In this document: piece after piece, positions 11,391 through 21,960 of the stretch
Numbering within the stretch: the stretch's first letter is position 1
Layout of the letters: the number at the start of each line of letters is the position of its first letter
Source: Aspidapion aeneum
Lineage: Eukaryota; Arthropoda; Insecta; Coleoptera; Brentidae
Direction: 5' to 3'
Length of the DNA stretch: 64,000 nucleotides
NCBI GenBank assembly: GCA_963576565.1
Contig: OY755039.1
Coordinates: 128,844,640-128,908,639 of the forward strand
Made by a program: the position numbers and the translations under genes
Notes under the pieces: generated by a model
Database searches by the model: none
What the model saw: only the letters and a program-made list of their open reading frames with translations
Told to the model about the DNA's origin: nothing

Positions 11391-12350
11391 AATCAATCAA
11401 TCAATCAAAATTAGCATTATTAGTTAGAATACAATAGATACATTAATCCCTACCAAAATGACAATAATAAAAAAAACTTGGTGTGCTTTTAATTGCTAGC
11501 CATAATTTTATTTAAATTCAAATACAAAAATTAGCTTTAATAGTCAGTTTACCAAAGTAGACATTGACAAATGCCTTATTTATCTAATTACAGTTTATTG
11601 AACACTAAATAATTACTATTGATTTAAAATTAGTTAAATAAAAAAAGTAACAGTCAAACTTAAAACTATATATAAAAATCCCTGAAAACAATAAAAAGCT
11701 AAAATTACAACAAAACGACGTCAGATAAACTTAAATATAAAAATAAATAGTTTTAGTCAGCAAAGTATTCTTTCAAAGTATAGTAAGCTGTGCTTGCTAA
11801 AAAATCTTTTGTTTTTCTTCTAACTTTCGCTAGGTTTTTTATTTCTCGAAACTCAACTGGCAAATGATTAAAAAGCTTTTTTCCGTCGTAAATAAATGAG
11901 TTTTTCACTAAAGTTGAGCGAGGTACAGGAAGATTAAGAGTAAAAGTGTGACAGTTATACTGTCTAGGTAATGATAATTCATAATGATACTTTTTAAACG
12001 TTAAACATACAGTCTCTAAAATAAAAATACAACACAAAGTTAAAATCCTATGCCTCAAAAGAAGAGGCCTGCAAGAAACGCACTTTTTGACTTTACACAA
12101 ATTCCTTATTGCCCTTTTTTGGAGGACAAAAACTGAATTTATTAAAAACTGCGAACAGGATCCCCAAAAGCAAATGCCACATCGAAGATGCGATTCTCCC
12201 AAAGAGCGATAAACATTTTTGGCAACATCCAAGCCAAGATTATCACCAATCACTCTTACAGCATAACAGTTTCAAACAATTTTACTTTGAAGGTTTGCAA
12301 TATGCTTATCGAACTTTAAACATCGATTTGTAGACCTAAAAATCTGTTTA
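11391..12350 (-). pseudogene. LINE ORF2 3' fragment (fragment B)
   Basis: This is the C-terminal tail of a non-LTR retrotransposon polyprotein on the minus strand. A 166-codon open frame (12253 to 11753) contains GICFWGSC, LQKRAIRNLCKVK, CRPLLLRHRILTLCCIFILE and GKKLFNHLPVEFREI. These are typical of the region after the reverse-transcriptase domain in Jockey/CR1-like LINEs. Upstream, to about 12350, a decayed frame reads FLGLQIDV with several stops, the usual segment just after the RT thumb. The 3' flank is 340 bp of AT-rich DNA ending in an (ATTG)n run at 11391-11410, a plausible LINE terminus. The endonuclease and RT catalytic core are absent, so this copy is dead. The clade is uncertain. 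Confidence 0.75.
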
Positions 12351-12807
12351 TTTCTGGATTTGATAAAACTTTATTTTCTAGTGTGATATCACCTATATCA
12401 CATTTAAAATTTAAAATGTGTGTTTTTGATATATTAAAGGGCAGAACATTCACACATTCCTTTGATATATGCACATTTTTAATTTCCATTGAAGAACTTT
12501 TGAATAAAAAAATAATAAACGTTTTGTTTGTATTATTAAATGGAACAAATAGTTTATAGAGTAAAGAAAGTAATGCCGGTTCAGTTTATCTTCAAATTTC
12601 ATTTTTTAAGTTAACACTTCAGCTTCTTTTTAAAATGTATTAGAAAATAATTAAATAAACGTTGAAACATGGTCGTTTGATGTTTGGGAACTACAAGTAG
12701 ATTTGGGTTTCTGGTACTCCTGTTTAAAGGTTTAAATTTTTGATAAAGGTTTGGGTTAGGAAAGTTTAGTTTTAAAGACTTTTACCATTGGAGTTGTGAG
12801 ATGTAAT
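12351..12807. other. spacer between two LINE fragments
   Basis: AT-rich sequence with no recognisable motif. It may be extra decayed LINE sequence. Confidence 0.4.
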
Positions 12808-13830
12808 TCATGTTGCTTGAGTTTTTAATCTGTTTTGGTCTTTTGTTTTGTAACTAATTCGATCATATTTTCGAATTCCAAATGAGAACCTAAAGCAAGA
12901 GTTTTGATTTCTTTGAAGTCTATAAGAATCCAGAGTAGTAGCAGGGCCATATACTGAGTCACAATATGAGATACGGAAGCTTAAGATGAGAGAGGATGTT
13001 TGACACAACTGATTCCCTAGATTTTTTGTCTCATGAGAAAGTGGCAGTGTATCATTATTGATGTGCATTTGAACATTTGAAGAAATATACTCCCGTTTAG
13101 TTTTGTTGCCAAAAAACATTACTTTAGATTTGCTCGCATTAAGAGCTAATCCATGGGCTGCAGATATATCTTGGACGGTTTGGAGATCCGGATTAATTTT
13201 ATTTTGCAATTGCATAGCTGGATCCTGAGTATTATATGACACAGTGACGTAGCATTGGGAGTCGTCAGTAAAATTGTGGAGGTCAGAGTGTTTAAGAAAT
13301 GTGTGAAAATCAAAAATGTAAGTGGTAAAGATCAGAGGCGCCAGTGCTGATCCTTGAGGTACTCCTTGACTTATAGAGAGGTATCCTGCGGTACTGGTTC
13401 CGTGTACTACCCTTTGTTGCCAAAAAATCAGCAGAATAATAAAACCCAAATAACATGATTTTATTTAAAAATGTTTCGTGGCAGATCATGTCGAATGCTT
13501 TAGTGTAGTCAAGGAGTATATAAGCATGTAAGAGGTCGTCAACGATTGTCGTTAGGGCTGTTACAGTACTGTGCTGTTTTTGAAAGCCAGAATGAGTCGG
13601 TAGTATGATGTTATTGCTAAATAGATACATATACATTTGCTTGTACATTATTTTTTCAAGAATCTTGGAAAGCATGCACTAATTGGTCTTAAATTCAGTA
13701 GGATCTTGAATTTCTGGTATTGGAATGACATTTACAAGTTTTCAACCATTAGGAAATTTAAAACCAGTAATGCAAGTATTTATTATATGGAGCATATGGT
13801 CGAGTATATAAATGTTAGAAAACTTATAAA
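12808..13830 (-). pseudogene. LINE reverse transcriptase fragment (fragment A)
   Basis: A minus-strand reverse transcriptase of a Jockey-superfamily-like LINE, in at least two frames. Reading from about 13830: a decayed start with FPNG, KLVNVIPIP and DPTEFK; then MLSKILEKI, PTHSGFQKQHSTVTAL and LLDYTKAFDMICH (13675-13310). After a frameshift in the 13310-13449 overlap come ISQGVPQGSALAPLIF, LHNFTDDSQCYV (the catalytic box, FTDD instead of the usual Y/F-ADD), LNASKSKVMFFG and SYCDSVYGP (13449-12808). In-frame stops upstream, the frameshift and the altered box show it is inactive. It repeats the post-RT region already present in fragment B, so A and B are separate insertions in the same orientation. 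Confidence 0.8.
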
Positions 13831-14239
13831 ATCAAACATAAATTAGGTAACGAAAGCTTAAAGATCAATGGAAAGACAAATGTTACATGTAAAGCTAATA
13901 GATAAAAAAAAGAATAAATGGATAAAAAATAAAACAAAAGTAAGGGATGTCAGAGGAGAGATAGCAAAATTAAAATGGAAATTTGCCGGTCATAATAGCA
14001 GACAGAAAGACGATCGATAGAACAAATTTTTAAAAAAAACGCAAGCAAGTGATACACACATTTTTGCGCTCCTGAAGTTTAACCTTTTTTGGTGGGAAAA
14101 AGTACACCGATTTTTGTAATTTTTTCGCAGTAGTGAGTTGTGAATATCTCCTGCATGGTGATGTAATTAAATTTCCAGAAAGCAGCTGCCAAAGGTAATA
14201 ATTTGATTAAAATTAATCCTTATCACTTATAACAAAAAA

Positions 14240-15367
14240 ATGCCTACTTGCGAAGAATGCCAAGATACGATAAGCTCGAGAAATAAAAAGGTTTTTTGTA
14301 GCCAATGCAAAAAACCTTATCATTCCACCTGTGTTCATGAATCCGAGAACCTAGTTACTTTGTTGGCGGAGATCCCCGGTCTTTCCTGGCGATGTGATCG
14401 CTGTGTTGCCGATTGTATTACATTGAATCAGCAGGAAATAAAAAACCTAATAGAAAGCAAAGTTCAAGAAGCGTTACAAGCTCTCAACACTACCTTCGAA
14501 AGCCTAAAATTCGACATTATGAATATTGCCGCTGATAAACTTGCATTACTTTCAAATGAATTGCAACCACCTGCGCAATCCAAGCAAAAAAAGTACTCAG
14601 AAATTCTTAAAAATAACACTCAGCCTGCCGTCCTGATCAAGCCTAAAAATGAATCTCAAACAAACGATCAAACTAAAAAAGCGCTTCTAGAAAACATCAA
14701 CCCTGTGGAAGAAAATTTTGCCTTTACGAAAATCAAGCACACAAGCAAAGGTGGAGTCCTTATTGCCTGCAAAAATTCGGAGGATAAGAACAGATTTAAA
14801 ACCCTAGCAGAGGAAAATTTATCCGAAGAATATGAAGTCCGCGAAATACATGGAATTAATCCCAGAGTCAGAATCGTCGGTTTTACAGAATGCCTCTCAG
14901 ATGAACAATTATCCACAATTTTAATTAAACTAAATTCTGATATTTTTCATAAAAACTCACAGCTAAAAGTAATAAGCATTAACAAGACACGTAACAAGAA
15001 TAATCTCTTTCAAGCTCTCTTGCAAATCGATAGGTCCACCTACGAAAAGCTACTTAAATTCGGTAATGTCTTTGTAGGGTATGATAGCTGCACAGTCTAT
15101 GACGATCTTACTATTCCGCGTTGTTTTAACTGTAACGAATTTTACCACTCATCTAAAAACTGCGAAAAAACTGTCTCTTGTCCAAGATGTGGCAAAATTC
15201 ATGACGTTAAAGACTGCAAATCTGATAACCTACAGTGCACCAACTGCATAAAACTTAAAAAGGACGATGACTGCATCAAAATTGATCATGCCGTATGGGA
15301 TACTAATAAATGCACTGCATATAAAAACGCAATAACTAGACTGCAAAAAAACATCATGCAACAATAG
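14240..15367 (+). CDS. LINE ORF1 protein (PHD finger plus zinc knuckles)
   Basis: A 375-residue Gag-like nucleic-acid-binding protein that would coat the LINE RNA. The start ATG at 14240 follows an A run. Residues 4-55 form a Cys4-His-Cys3 PHD-type finger: C4, C7, C20, C23, H28, C31, then W50, C52, C55. Residues ~70-110 look helical. A middle region (~150-290) resembles the RRM-like segment of LINE ORF1 proteins. Near the C-terminus are CCHC-like knuckles: C295, C298, H303, C308, then CPRCGKIHDVKDC at ~314-326, and a final CX2C pair at ~333-336. It ends QQ-stop. ORF2 follows in the same frame with no gap. PHD fingers bind histone tails in other proteins; a chromatin-targeting role here is only inference. 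Confidence 0.85.
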   Translation: MPTCEECQDTISSRNKKVFCSQCKKPYHSTCVHESENLVTLLAEIPGLSWRCDRCVADCITLNQQEIKNLIESKVQEALQALNTTFESLKFDIMNIAADKLALLSNELQPPAQSKQKKYSEILKNNTQPAVLIKPKNESQTNDQTKKALLENINPVEENFAFTKIKHTSKGGVLIACKNSEDKNRFKTLAEENLSEEYEVREIHGINPRVRIVGFTECLSDEQLSTILIKLNSDIFHKNSQLKVISINKTRNKNNLFQALLQIDRSTYEKLLKFGNVFVGYDSCTVYDDLTIPRCFNCNEFYHSSKNCEKTVSCPRCGKIHDVKDCKSDNLQCTNCIKLKKDDDCIKIDHAVWDTNKCTAYKNAITRLQKNIMQQ

Positions 15368-15376
15368 CAAACAAAT
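15359..15376 (+). promoter_or_regulatory. candidate leaky stop (CAA-UAG-CAA)
   Basis: The ORF1 stop is CAA CAA TAG CAA ACA AAT, and ORF2 continues in the same frame. The context resembles the leaky stop of tobacco mosaic virus, whose motif is UAG followed by CAR-YYA. Here CAA fits fully, and the next codon ACA fits two of three positions. It could also be an ordinary stop with reinitiation. Confidence 0.45.
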
Positions 15377-18283
15377 CTCCCACCTAAATCAGATTCCGTT
15401 GATTTTTCACTTTATTACCAGAACTGTCAGGGACTTAGAAGTAAAACTGGCAACCTCTTACTTTCAACGTATACATGCGACTATGATGTGATTTCATTCA
15501 CTGAAACTTGGCTGGTTCCTGACATTTCTGATAGAGAGTTTATGAACACTAATTTTAACGTTTACCGCCTTGATAGAGATAGAAAGACAACAGGCCTGAC
15601 AAGGGGTGGGGGTGTTCTTTTAGCGGTTAATAACATCTTGCAATCTTCTCAAGTTATTTTTCCTACATCAATAATTACACTGATTCCCAGGTTTGCGGAC
15701 ATTGTTGGAGTAAAAATCCATTTTCAGAAATCATTCATATATATTTTCACAATATACATACAACCTCCGGTACGCCCCACGGATATAGAGAGTATTCTCG
15801 ACTTTTTTATTGCACTTGATATTATTCCTAACAACAAAGTTATAATCCTCGGTGACTTTAATGTCCCGCAATATGCGAACTTTCTAGACTTCCAAAATAA
15901 ACACCAATTTACTGACACTCTGGTAATTAAATTAAATGACTTTATGAGCATATTTCAACTGACGCAGATGAACTTTCAGCGAAACTCGATAAATCGAATC
16001 CTTGACTTAGTTTTACAGAAAGATGTTAACCTAATATGCACAAGAGCAACTGACGTACTGGTTCGTGAACATGACGACCATCCGGCTCTAAATGTTCACG
16101 TTACCGGACTGGCTGAAGAAACTAATCTGTCTAATATTAATTCACAAACAGTATACAACTTTCGAAAGGCTAATTTTCCAGCTTTATATCTGCAACTCTC
16201 GAACACAGACTGGGGTTTTTTGAATGACTTTGAGGATTTAGACCAAATGAGTCAGCAACTATACATATACATTTACGGTATTTTTGAAAAACTGGTTCCA
16301 AAATATTCAAAAAATGCCAAAAAGCGGCAGTTTCCTCCTTGGTTTACGCCCGATATCATTAAAAATATATATAAAAAAGAAAGGCTGCGAAAAGTAAATA
16401 AAGAAAATCCAAATCCTGACACCTACCGAGAATTTAGTCAATTAAGAGCATATTTAAAACTAGAAATAAAAAAACTACACCTGGAATTCATACATACCGC
16501 TGAAAATAACATAAAGAGCGATCCCTCAAAATTCTGGTCTTTCATAAACAGCCAAAAAACAACGTCATCAATTCCTAGCGTAATGTACCACGATAACACT
16601 GAATATGACTCTATGCAATCCATTTCGCAGGGTTTTTCAGACTATTTTAAGAGCGTTTTTAACGACAACCCCGTACAACCTCCTCAGAATCACACGGCGA
16701 ATAATAATTCCCCCTGTATTTGCATAACAGATTTCTCAAATACGGAAGTTGAAAATGCTCTTGGAAAGCTTAAACCTAAATTAACAGCGGGTCCAGACTC
16801 CATACCAAGCTTTATTATACGAGATTGCGCCTCCATTCTCGCGGTTCCCTTGTGTAAATTATATAACAAATGCCTCAGTGAGTCGAGAATACCCTCCTCG
16901 TGGAAGGTCAGCAAGGTGTGTCCCATTTTTAAATCTGACAATAAATCTTATATTAAAAATTACAGACCTATAACTATAATTAACAACTTTTTGAAAGCCT
17001 TTGAATTTCTCTTGCATAAGTCTATCTACCCCTCTGTGAATAATATTTTATCACCTAATCAACACGGCTTCATTAAAGGACGTTCTACTGTTACCAATCT
17101 TCTGTCTATAACACAAACCATTTCTCAAACTATTCACGCAGGTCAACAGCTCGACGTCATATATACAGATTTTTCTAAGGCGTTCGACAGACTTGACACC
17201 GGCGTGCTCTTAACAACCTTAAAAAATTTCGGTTTTAACATACCATTATTAAACCTAATAAAATCTTGCTTAAGCAACAGACGCCAACACGTGTATGTAA
17301 ATGGTGTTAGGTCTGCCGAATACCTTGTCAGCTCCGGCGTACCACAGGGCTCTGTGCTGGGACCTCTTTTTTTCGACATCTTCATAGATGGTTTGGGAAG
17401 GGGCCTCGGTTCATCCAGCCTTTCATATGCTGACGATTTTAAAACATTCAGAGTAATAGGTGACGTCTCTGACTGTATAGCTCTTCAAAATGATCTAAAT
17501 GCAATCCAGAATTGGTGCGTTCAAAACGGCCTACCTCTTAACATTGCTAAATGCAAAGTAATGACGTACACAAATAAAACTACATATCTAACGTATGACT
17601 ATGCTATAAATGGCCAAGTCCTGGAGAGGCCGGAAACCATACGCGACCTAGGAGTAATTTTTGACAAGAAACTATCATTCTCTTCTCATATTGATGATAT
17701 TACATCAGCTGCATCGAGAATGTACGGTTTCATTGTTCGCATCTCAAAAGAATTAACTAACATCTCAGCGCTCAAGAGTCTTTACTTTGCTTATATTAGA
17801 TCAAAGCTCGAATATGCGTCTATTGTCTGGAATCCACATCAAATTAACCAAATAGAAGACCTCGAGAGAATTCAAAGGCGTTTCTTAAAATTTTTATCCT
17901 TTAAAGTAGATGGAACCTATCCCGCTCAAGGAATCCCTCAAAACCAACTTCTCGCCAGATTCGATATTCCATCTCTAAACAGCAGAAGACAGTACGCATC
18001 TCAGGCAACCTTACATAAAATTTTAAACAATCAAATAGACTGTGCAGACTTATTAGCCCAACTAAACTTCATAATCCCGCGCCAGGGATCGAGACAACTA
18101 TCCACTTTCTATCTGCCAACGCCTAGACTAAATGTTTTAAAGTATTCACCGCTTTATACAATGTGCGACATTTGTAACAATACTCCAGCTATCGATATAT
18201 TTAATACCAATTTAAAACAGCTCAGAAATACGCACTTGCAAAATAATGCCAAAAGTCCAACCTATTCTTGTACATCTAATTAA
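15368..18283 (+). CDS. LINE ORF2: endonuclease plus reverse transcriptase
   Basis: 971 codons, open from the codon after the ORF1 stop. The apurinic/apyrimidinic-like endonuclease that nicks the target spans residues ~13-245: YYQNCQGL (18-23), FTETWL (44-49), RGGGVLLAV, ILGDFN (G162-N165) and HDDHPAL (D237, H238). The reverse transcriptase spans ~430-760: GPDSIPSFIIRDC, YRPITI, HGFIKGRSTVTNL, YTDFSKAFDRLD, SSGVPQGSVLGPLFF and YADD at 687-690. RT-tail motifs follow (RDLGVIFDKKLSFSSHI, KLEYASIVWNP). All catalytic residues I can identify are present. The first AUG in frame is residue 59 (15542), inside the endonuclease after its first conserved motif, so an AUG-started ORF2 would lack essential sequence. 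Expression by readthrough of, or reinitiation at, the UAG is therefore likely. Confidence 0.88.
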   Translation, partial: QTNLPPKSDSVDFSLYYQNCQGLRSKTGNLLLSTYTCDYDVISFTETWLVPDISDREFMNTNFNVYRLDRDRKTTGLTRGGGVLLAVNNILQSSQVIFPTSIITLIPRFADIVGVKIHFQKSFIYIFTIYIQPPVRPTDIESILDFFIALDIIPNNKVIILGDFNVPQYANFLDFQNKHQFTDTLVIKLNDFMSIFQLTQMNFQRNSINRILDLVLQKDVNLICTRATDVLVREHDDHPALNVHVTGLAEETNLSNINSQTVYNFRKANFPALYLQLSNTDWGFLNDFEDLDQMSQQLYIYIYGIFEKLVPKYSKNAKKRQFPPWFTPDIIKNIYKKERLRKVNKENPNPDTYREFSQLRAYLKLEIKKLHLEFIHTAENNIKSDPSKFWSFINSQKTTSSIPSVMYHDNTEYDSMQSISQGFSDYFKSVFNDNPVQPPQNHTANNNSPCICITDFSNTEVENALGKLKPKLTAGPDSIPSFIIRDCASILAVPLCKLYNKCLSESRIPSSWKVSKVCPIFKSDNKSYIKNYRPITIINNFLKAFEFLLHKSIYPSVNNILSPNQHGFIKGRSTVTNLLSITQTISQTIHAGQQLDVIYTDFSKAFDRLDTGVLLTTLKNFGFNIPLLNLIKSCLSNRRQHVYVNGVRSAEYLVSSGVPQGSVLGPLFFDIFIDGLGRGLGSSSLSYADDFKTFRVIGDVSDCIALQNDLNAIQNWCVQNGLPLNIAKCKVMTYTNKTTYLTYDYAINGQVLERPETIRDLGVIFDKKLSFSSHIDDITSAASRMYGFIVRISKELTNISALKSLYFAYIRSKLEYASIVWNPHQINQIEDLERIQRRFLKFLSFKVDGTYPAQGIPQNQLLARFDIPSLNSRRQYASQATLHKILNNQIDCADLLAQLNFIIPRQGSRQLSTFYLPTPRLNVLKYSPLYTMCDICNNTPAIDIFNTNLKQLRNTHLQNNAKSPTYSCTSN

Positions 18284-18439
18284 TGCTTAAGACTACCTTT
18301 ACTTGTATGCTACTTTTATTGTATATTTATGTAACTCTCATTTATTCCTGTCATTGTAATTGGGTTCGCCCGTAATGATATGGTAAATAAAAATAAAATA
18401 AAAAAAATAAAATAAATGTATTGTAGACTGGGAAATTAA

Positions 18440-18660
18440 GTAGAGGACGTCATGGGACCACTATGTGTGTACCAAATTTCATCCAAATCGGATAATGGAA
18501 AGTGTGTCAAAAACGCTTCACAAGATTTGATAGGTAGTTAGTTAGATCGTTAGTTAGATAGTTAGTTAGATAGTTAGTTAGATAGTTAGTTAGATAGTTA
18601 GTTAGATAATTAGTTAGATAGTTAGACAGAACATCTGAAGCTAAATAAAAGCTTGTAAAA
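18440..18660. repeat. LINE/SINE 3' tail with 12-bp minisatellite
   Basis: ACCAAATTTCATCCAAATCG followed by CAAGATTTGATAGG leads into a 12-bp tandem TAGTTAGTTAGA (about 18533-18627) and then CTAAATAAAAGCTTGTAA. The same framing words surround a CATA microsatellite at about 49637-49680, so both are tails of one repeat family. Minus-strand frames through it (NYLTNYLTNYL...) are artefacts of the minisatellite. Confidence 0.7.
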
Positions 18661-21574
18661 AGCCAATAAACAGCACTGAGCCAGTGTCTGCATGCTACCT
18701 GTGCTGCTCTTAGTTTTCCAATGGAATCCGCTATAGAATTAAACAAAGGATGCAGTAAAAACACGGATCAGGTGATCCGTGGTAAAAACTTGAAATAAAG
18801 TAGAAAAAAACTTAAAAGATTTAAAACAATTTAGGTTTTAAATACGAAAATAATCATAATTATTACATATAACCCAGAAAGAATATATCCTAAATATTTC
18901 CTAAATCTTGTCAAACATTAAGTTTCATGTTTTAACAACTTCCTAAGCGGCCGGAATGCATTTTCCTAAATGACGCCAATCAGCTCATGCCGAGCGTTGG
19001 ATTCTAAGCCCATGTTGTTCATTTAATTTTGAGCACCACTGATGACATCAGTGTTAGTATTCTTGAAATCTCCCCGACTACTACCCGGGGAGTGACGACG
19101 AGTGAGCGCGCCCTCGTTTCTCACTGCACTGTTGCCAATTTTCAGAAGACAGCACGTGACAATTTCGACCAATAAAAATGCAAAAAATTTTGACACACAA
19201 CTAACCAAATACAGTTCTGTGATTAAAGGGAAGTAACCCAAATTTTCCTTTCCTTGATTTTTTGTTTGTGGACATTGTAGAAAATGAGTTATATAAATTT
19301 AAGTAGGTGATAATTCACCGCAGCCGATTCGCCGCAGGCCGATTTAATTTTTATCCAAATAAAACTTTTTTTTTAAATCATGTCTCTCCTGTCCTCATGT
19401 TGGGAGATCAAAATCTGTGTTAAACCTAACCGCGGTCAATTGCTCGCAAACATATCTTAACCAGTGTGTTAACCACCAGCATTTTGCAAAAAAAATGTCC
19501 CCACAAAAAAAAATTGTTTTTCGCAAAAAAATGCTTTTTCAAAAAACTAATTTACAAAAAAAAATTACAAAAGTTATTTTTCAAAATAATACTTTTTTAA
19601 AAAGTAGATTTTTCAAAAACTAATTTTTAAAACAAAACAGAAATTTTTTTATATTTTTTTAATAATACTTTTCAAAAAGCAGTTTTTTCAAAAACTAATA
19701 TAAAAAAAAACTTTTTTTATAATTTTTTTTAAAAATGTGTTTAACCACGAAACATTAAAATAAAAATTAAACAAAGGATTGGGGAACGACACAGTGGATG
19801 AATTCTTAAACTTGCTTAGAATGAGAGTTAGCATCTCGCCATGTCAGGACCAATAGAGATAGAGATGGTTGGGATTGTATATCAGCACAAGCATACACCA
19901 ATTGGTTTTATGCGCCAGGCTTCGCAAATCACAGGCCGTGGGATGCGGGCTTTACTCGTCCCTAAAATGACGTTTAAGGCTAAATTTGAGTAATTTAGAA
20001 CTGAGTAAGAACGATATTATACCGCACTTTGTCAAATGTAAGTTTTATATTCTTTATCACCAACAGGGATCAATGTTATAGGGTAGATAAAAGTAAAATG
20101 TCAAATTGCAAAATGGAAAAGGCGAGCGGCAAAACTGTTGCTGCAATTTTCGTTTTTATTGCTTGATATTTTTGGTAGGTATCCATCCCAAATTTTATTG
20201 TTTTTGGCGAATTTTAACTGTTCAGCTTATAAAATTTCAAATTATGACGGATATATTACTTTCATCCTTAGAGACCCTGTATGTAATAAGTATGCATGAC
20301 ATATTAAAATATGTCATACGTATTGGGTCCCTGGTCTGAGACAGTTTGGTGCCAGTCACATTTGGCAAAGATTATAGATTATAATATATATTATTAAGAT
20401 GGGCCACTCAAAATTATTATTATATACAGTGTGTCGAAGGTATATGTTTGGGTAAGCAGTTCAAAGATGGCGCTACAAACATTTTCGAAAAACGCGCACG
20501 GGTGGTTTAATTTTATTTAAAAAATATTGAGTGATTTAAAAATACTTCTAATATAACTTTTATATTCCATAATCTTTGGATTTTATTAAAAACTATTTTA
20601 AATATTTTAGAAAATCATTTTGGTAAAATTAATGAAAAATGCCTCAATTATTTTGCTATGTTCCGTACTACTACTTGTATCAAAAAGTCTTAAAAATATT
20701 GTAGATAATCAGTTTAACTAAATACATAAAAACAACCCAATAACTACACATTTATTTTTTATTTAGCTATGTTCAGTATTCCACCAGTCAGGCTTTTTTT
20801 AACTGTAATATATTGTATTTTGGGATAGGTTGGCATTTAGTCATTTAAGGAATGTTTAACAAAAGTATCTGACGGTCGGTATACCAATCATAGTTTTTTT
20901 TATTTAGTTCAATAATTTCACCTTAATTTAATTATTTGATGAACTAGATATCTATATTTTCTATAAGTCTATAAGGGGCGTTTTCATGTCCAACGGCATT
21001 CACCCATTTTTGGCGGAGCTAAAAGTAATTAAAGTGTATTTCATCAAAAATCTTTCTATGAAAGAAGCTTATATCACTGTCTACATACTAAAAAAAAAAT
21101 GCTTATATATGTTTTTACTTACCTGAAAATTTAATTTCTCGGGAATCTATGAAAAGGTTTAATTTTCAAAGGGCAATTAAGTACGTAACACGTTGGGGCC
21201 ATTTTCTAATAAATATCTCTTAAAATACGCAAGAAATTAAAAAAACAAACATTTATGAATGACAAAAAAAAATTGACAAACATTGATAAATTTGAAAAGT
21301 TTGACGGTATAAAAGAATTATACCAGGGGGTAGCAACAAGGCTGGTATTTTTTGTGAAAAAAACTGTAAAAATTATGGAATTAGTGCCATCTCGGGAATG
21401 CTTACCGAACTATCAGTGCGCAGGCCGTGACATTTGGCTTCAGGACGCTTCGACGTCAAGAAAGTTCGGCGATGCTGACTCGGCGCCGGCGCTCACTGTG
21501 TTTATAGGTTAGAAACAGTTTTTTTATTTTATATTAAGTATTTTTTAGATATATATTACAGCAATCTTCATACA
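18661..21574. other. gene-less stretch
   Basis: No gene. At 19490-19740 there is a low-complexity run of alternating A and T blocks. At 19030-19200 and 21380-21510 there are short GC-richer patches with no recognisable coding motif. Confidence 0.5.
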
Positions 21575-21960
21575 CAGATTGTTTCATTAATTCTGAACCA
21601 AGGCTAACTTATTATTTAAATAAAGGAAACATTTTTGGTATTCTTAAAAAATAAACTTTGTTCCTATTATGTTTTGATATTAGATAATATAAAAATTATT
21701 TCTTTTTACAGGTTGTTTCTTCATGTGTGAACCATTGCTAACTTATGATTTTAATAAAGGAAACATATTATTTAAAAAAAATAAACTTTATTTCCTTAAC
21801 CCAATACTTTTTGTTATTAAGTAAAAATAAATGTTAATTCTTGATACAGGGTGTTTTATTAAATCCGTTGCCTACTTATGATTTAACCTAAACCTATTGC
21901 TTTTTGTTTTAAGTAAAATTTATACAGTTTGTTTCATTATGTCTGCACCTTTGCTAAATT
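21575..21960. repeat. imperfect tandem repeat, about four units
   Basis: Units begin near 21577, 21710, 21845 and 21930. Each has a variant of GTTTCATTAATTCTGAACC, then TTGCTAACTTATGATTTAA, then AATAAAGGAAAC. Unit length varies (about 85-135 bp) and divergence is high. It is non-coding. Confidence 0.65.

Larger units (their letters stand above)
14100..18416 (+). mobile_element. near full-length Jockey-superfamily LINE
   Basis: The order is short 5' UTR, ORF1 (14240-15367), ORF2 (15368-18283), ~100-bp 3' UTR, and an A-rich AAATA-type tail at about 18383-18416. Both ORFs are open throughout, so this is the best-preserved coding element here. The 5' end is estimated: sequence upstream of about 14100 looks different, but I could not define a target duplication. 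A PHD-type finger in ORF1 recalls CR1-like elements, while the endonuclease and RT look like general Jockey/CR1. The clade needs a tree. It may be recently active. Confidence 0.85.

Noticed and set aside
18507..18764. 85-codon frame with NYLT repeats
   Set aside because: It is a translation of the TAGTTAGTTAGA minisatellite.
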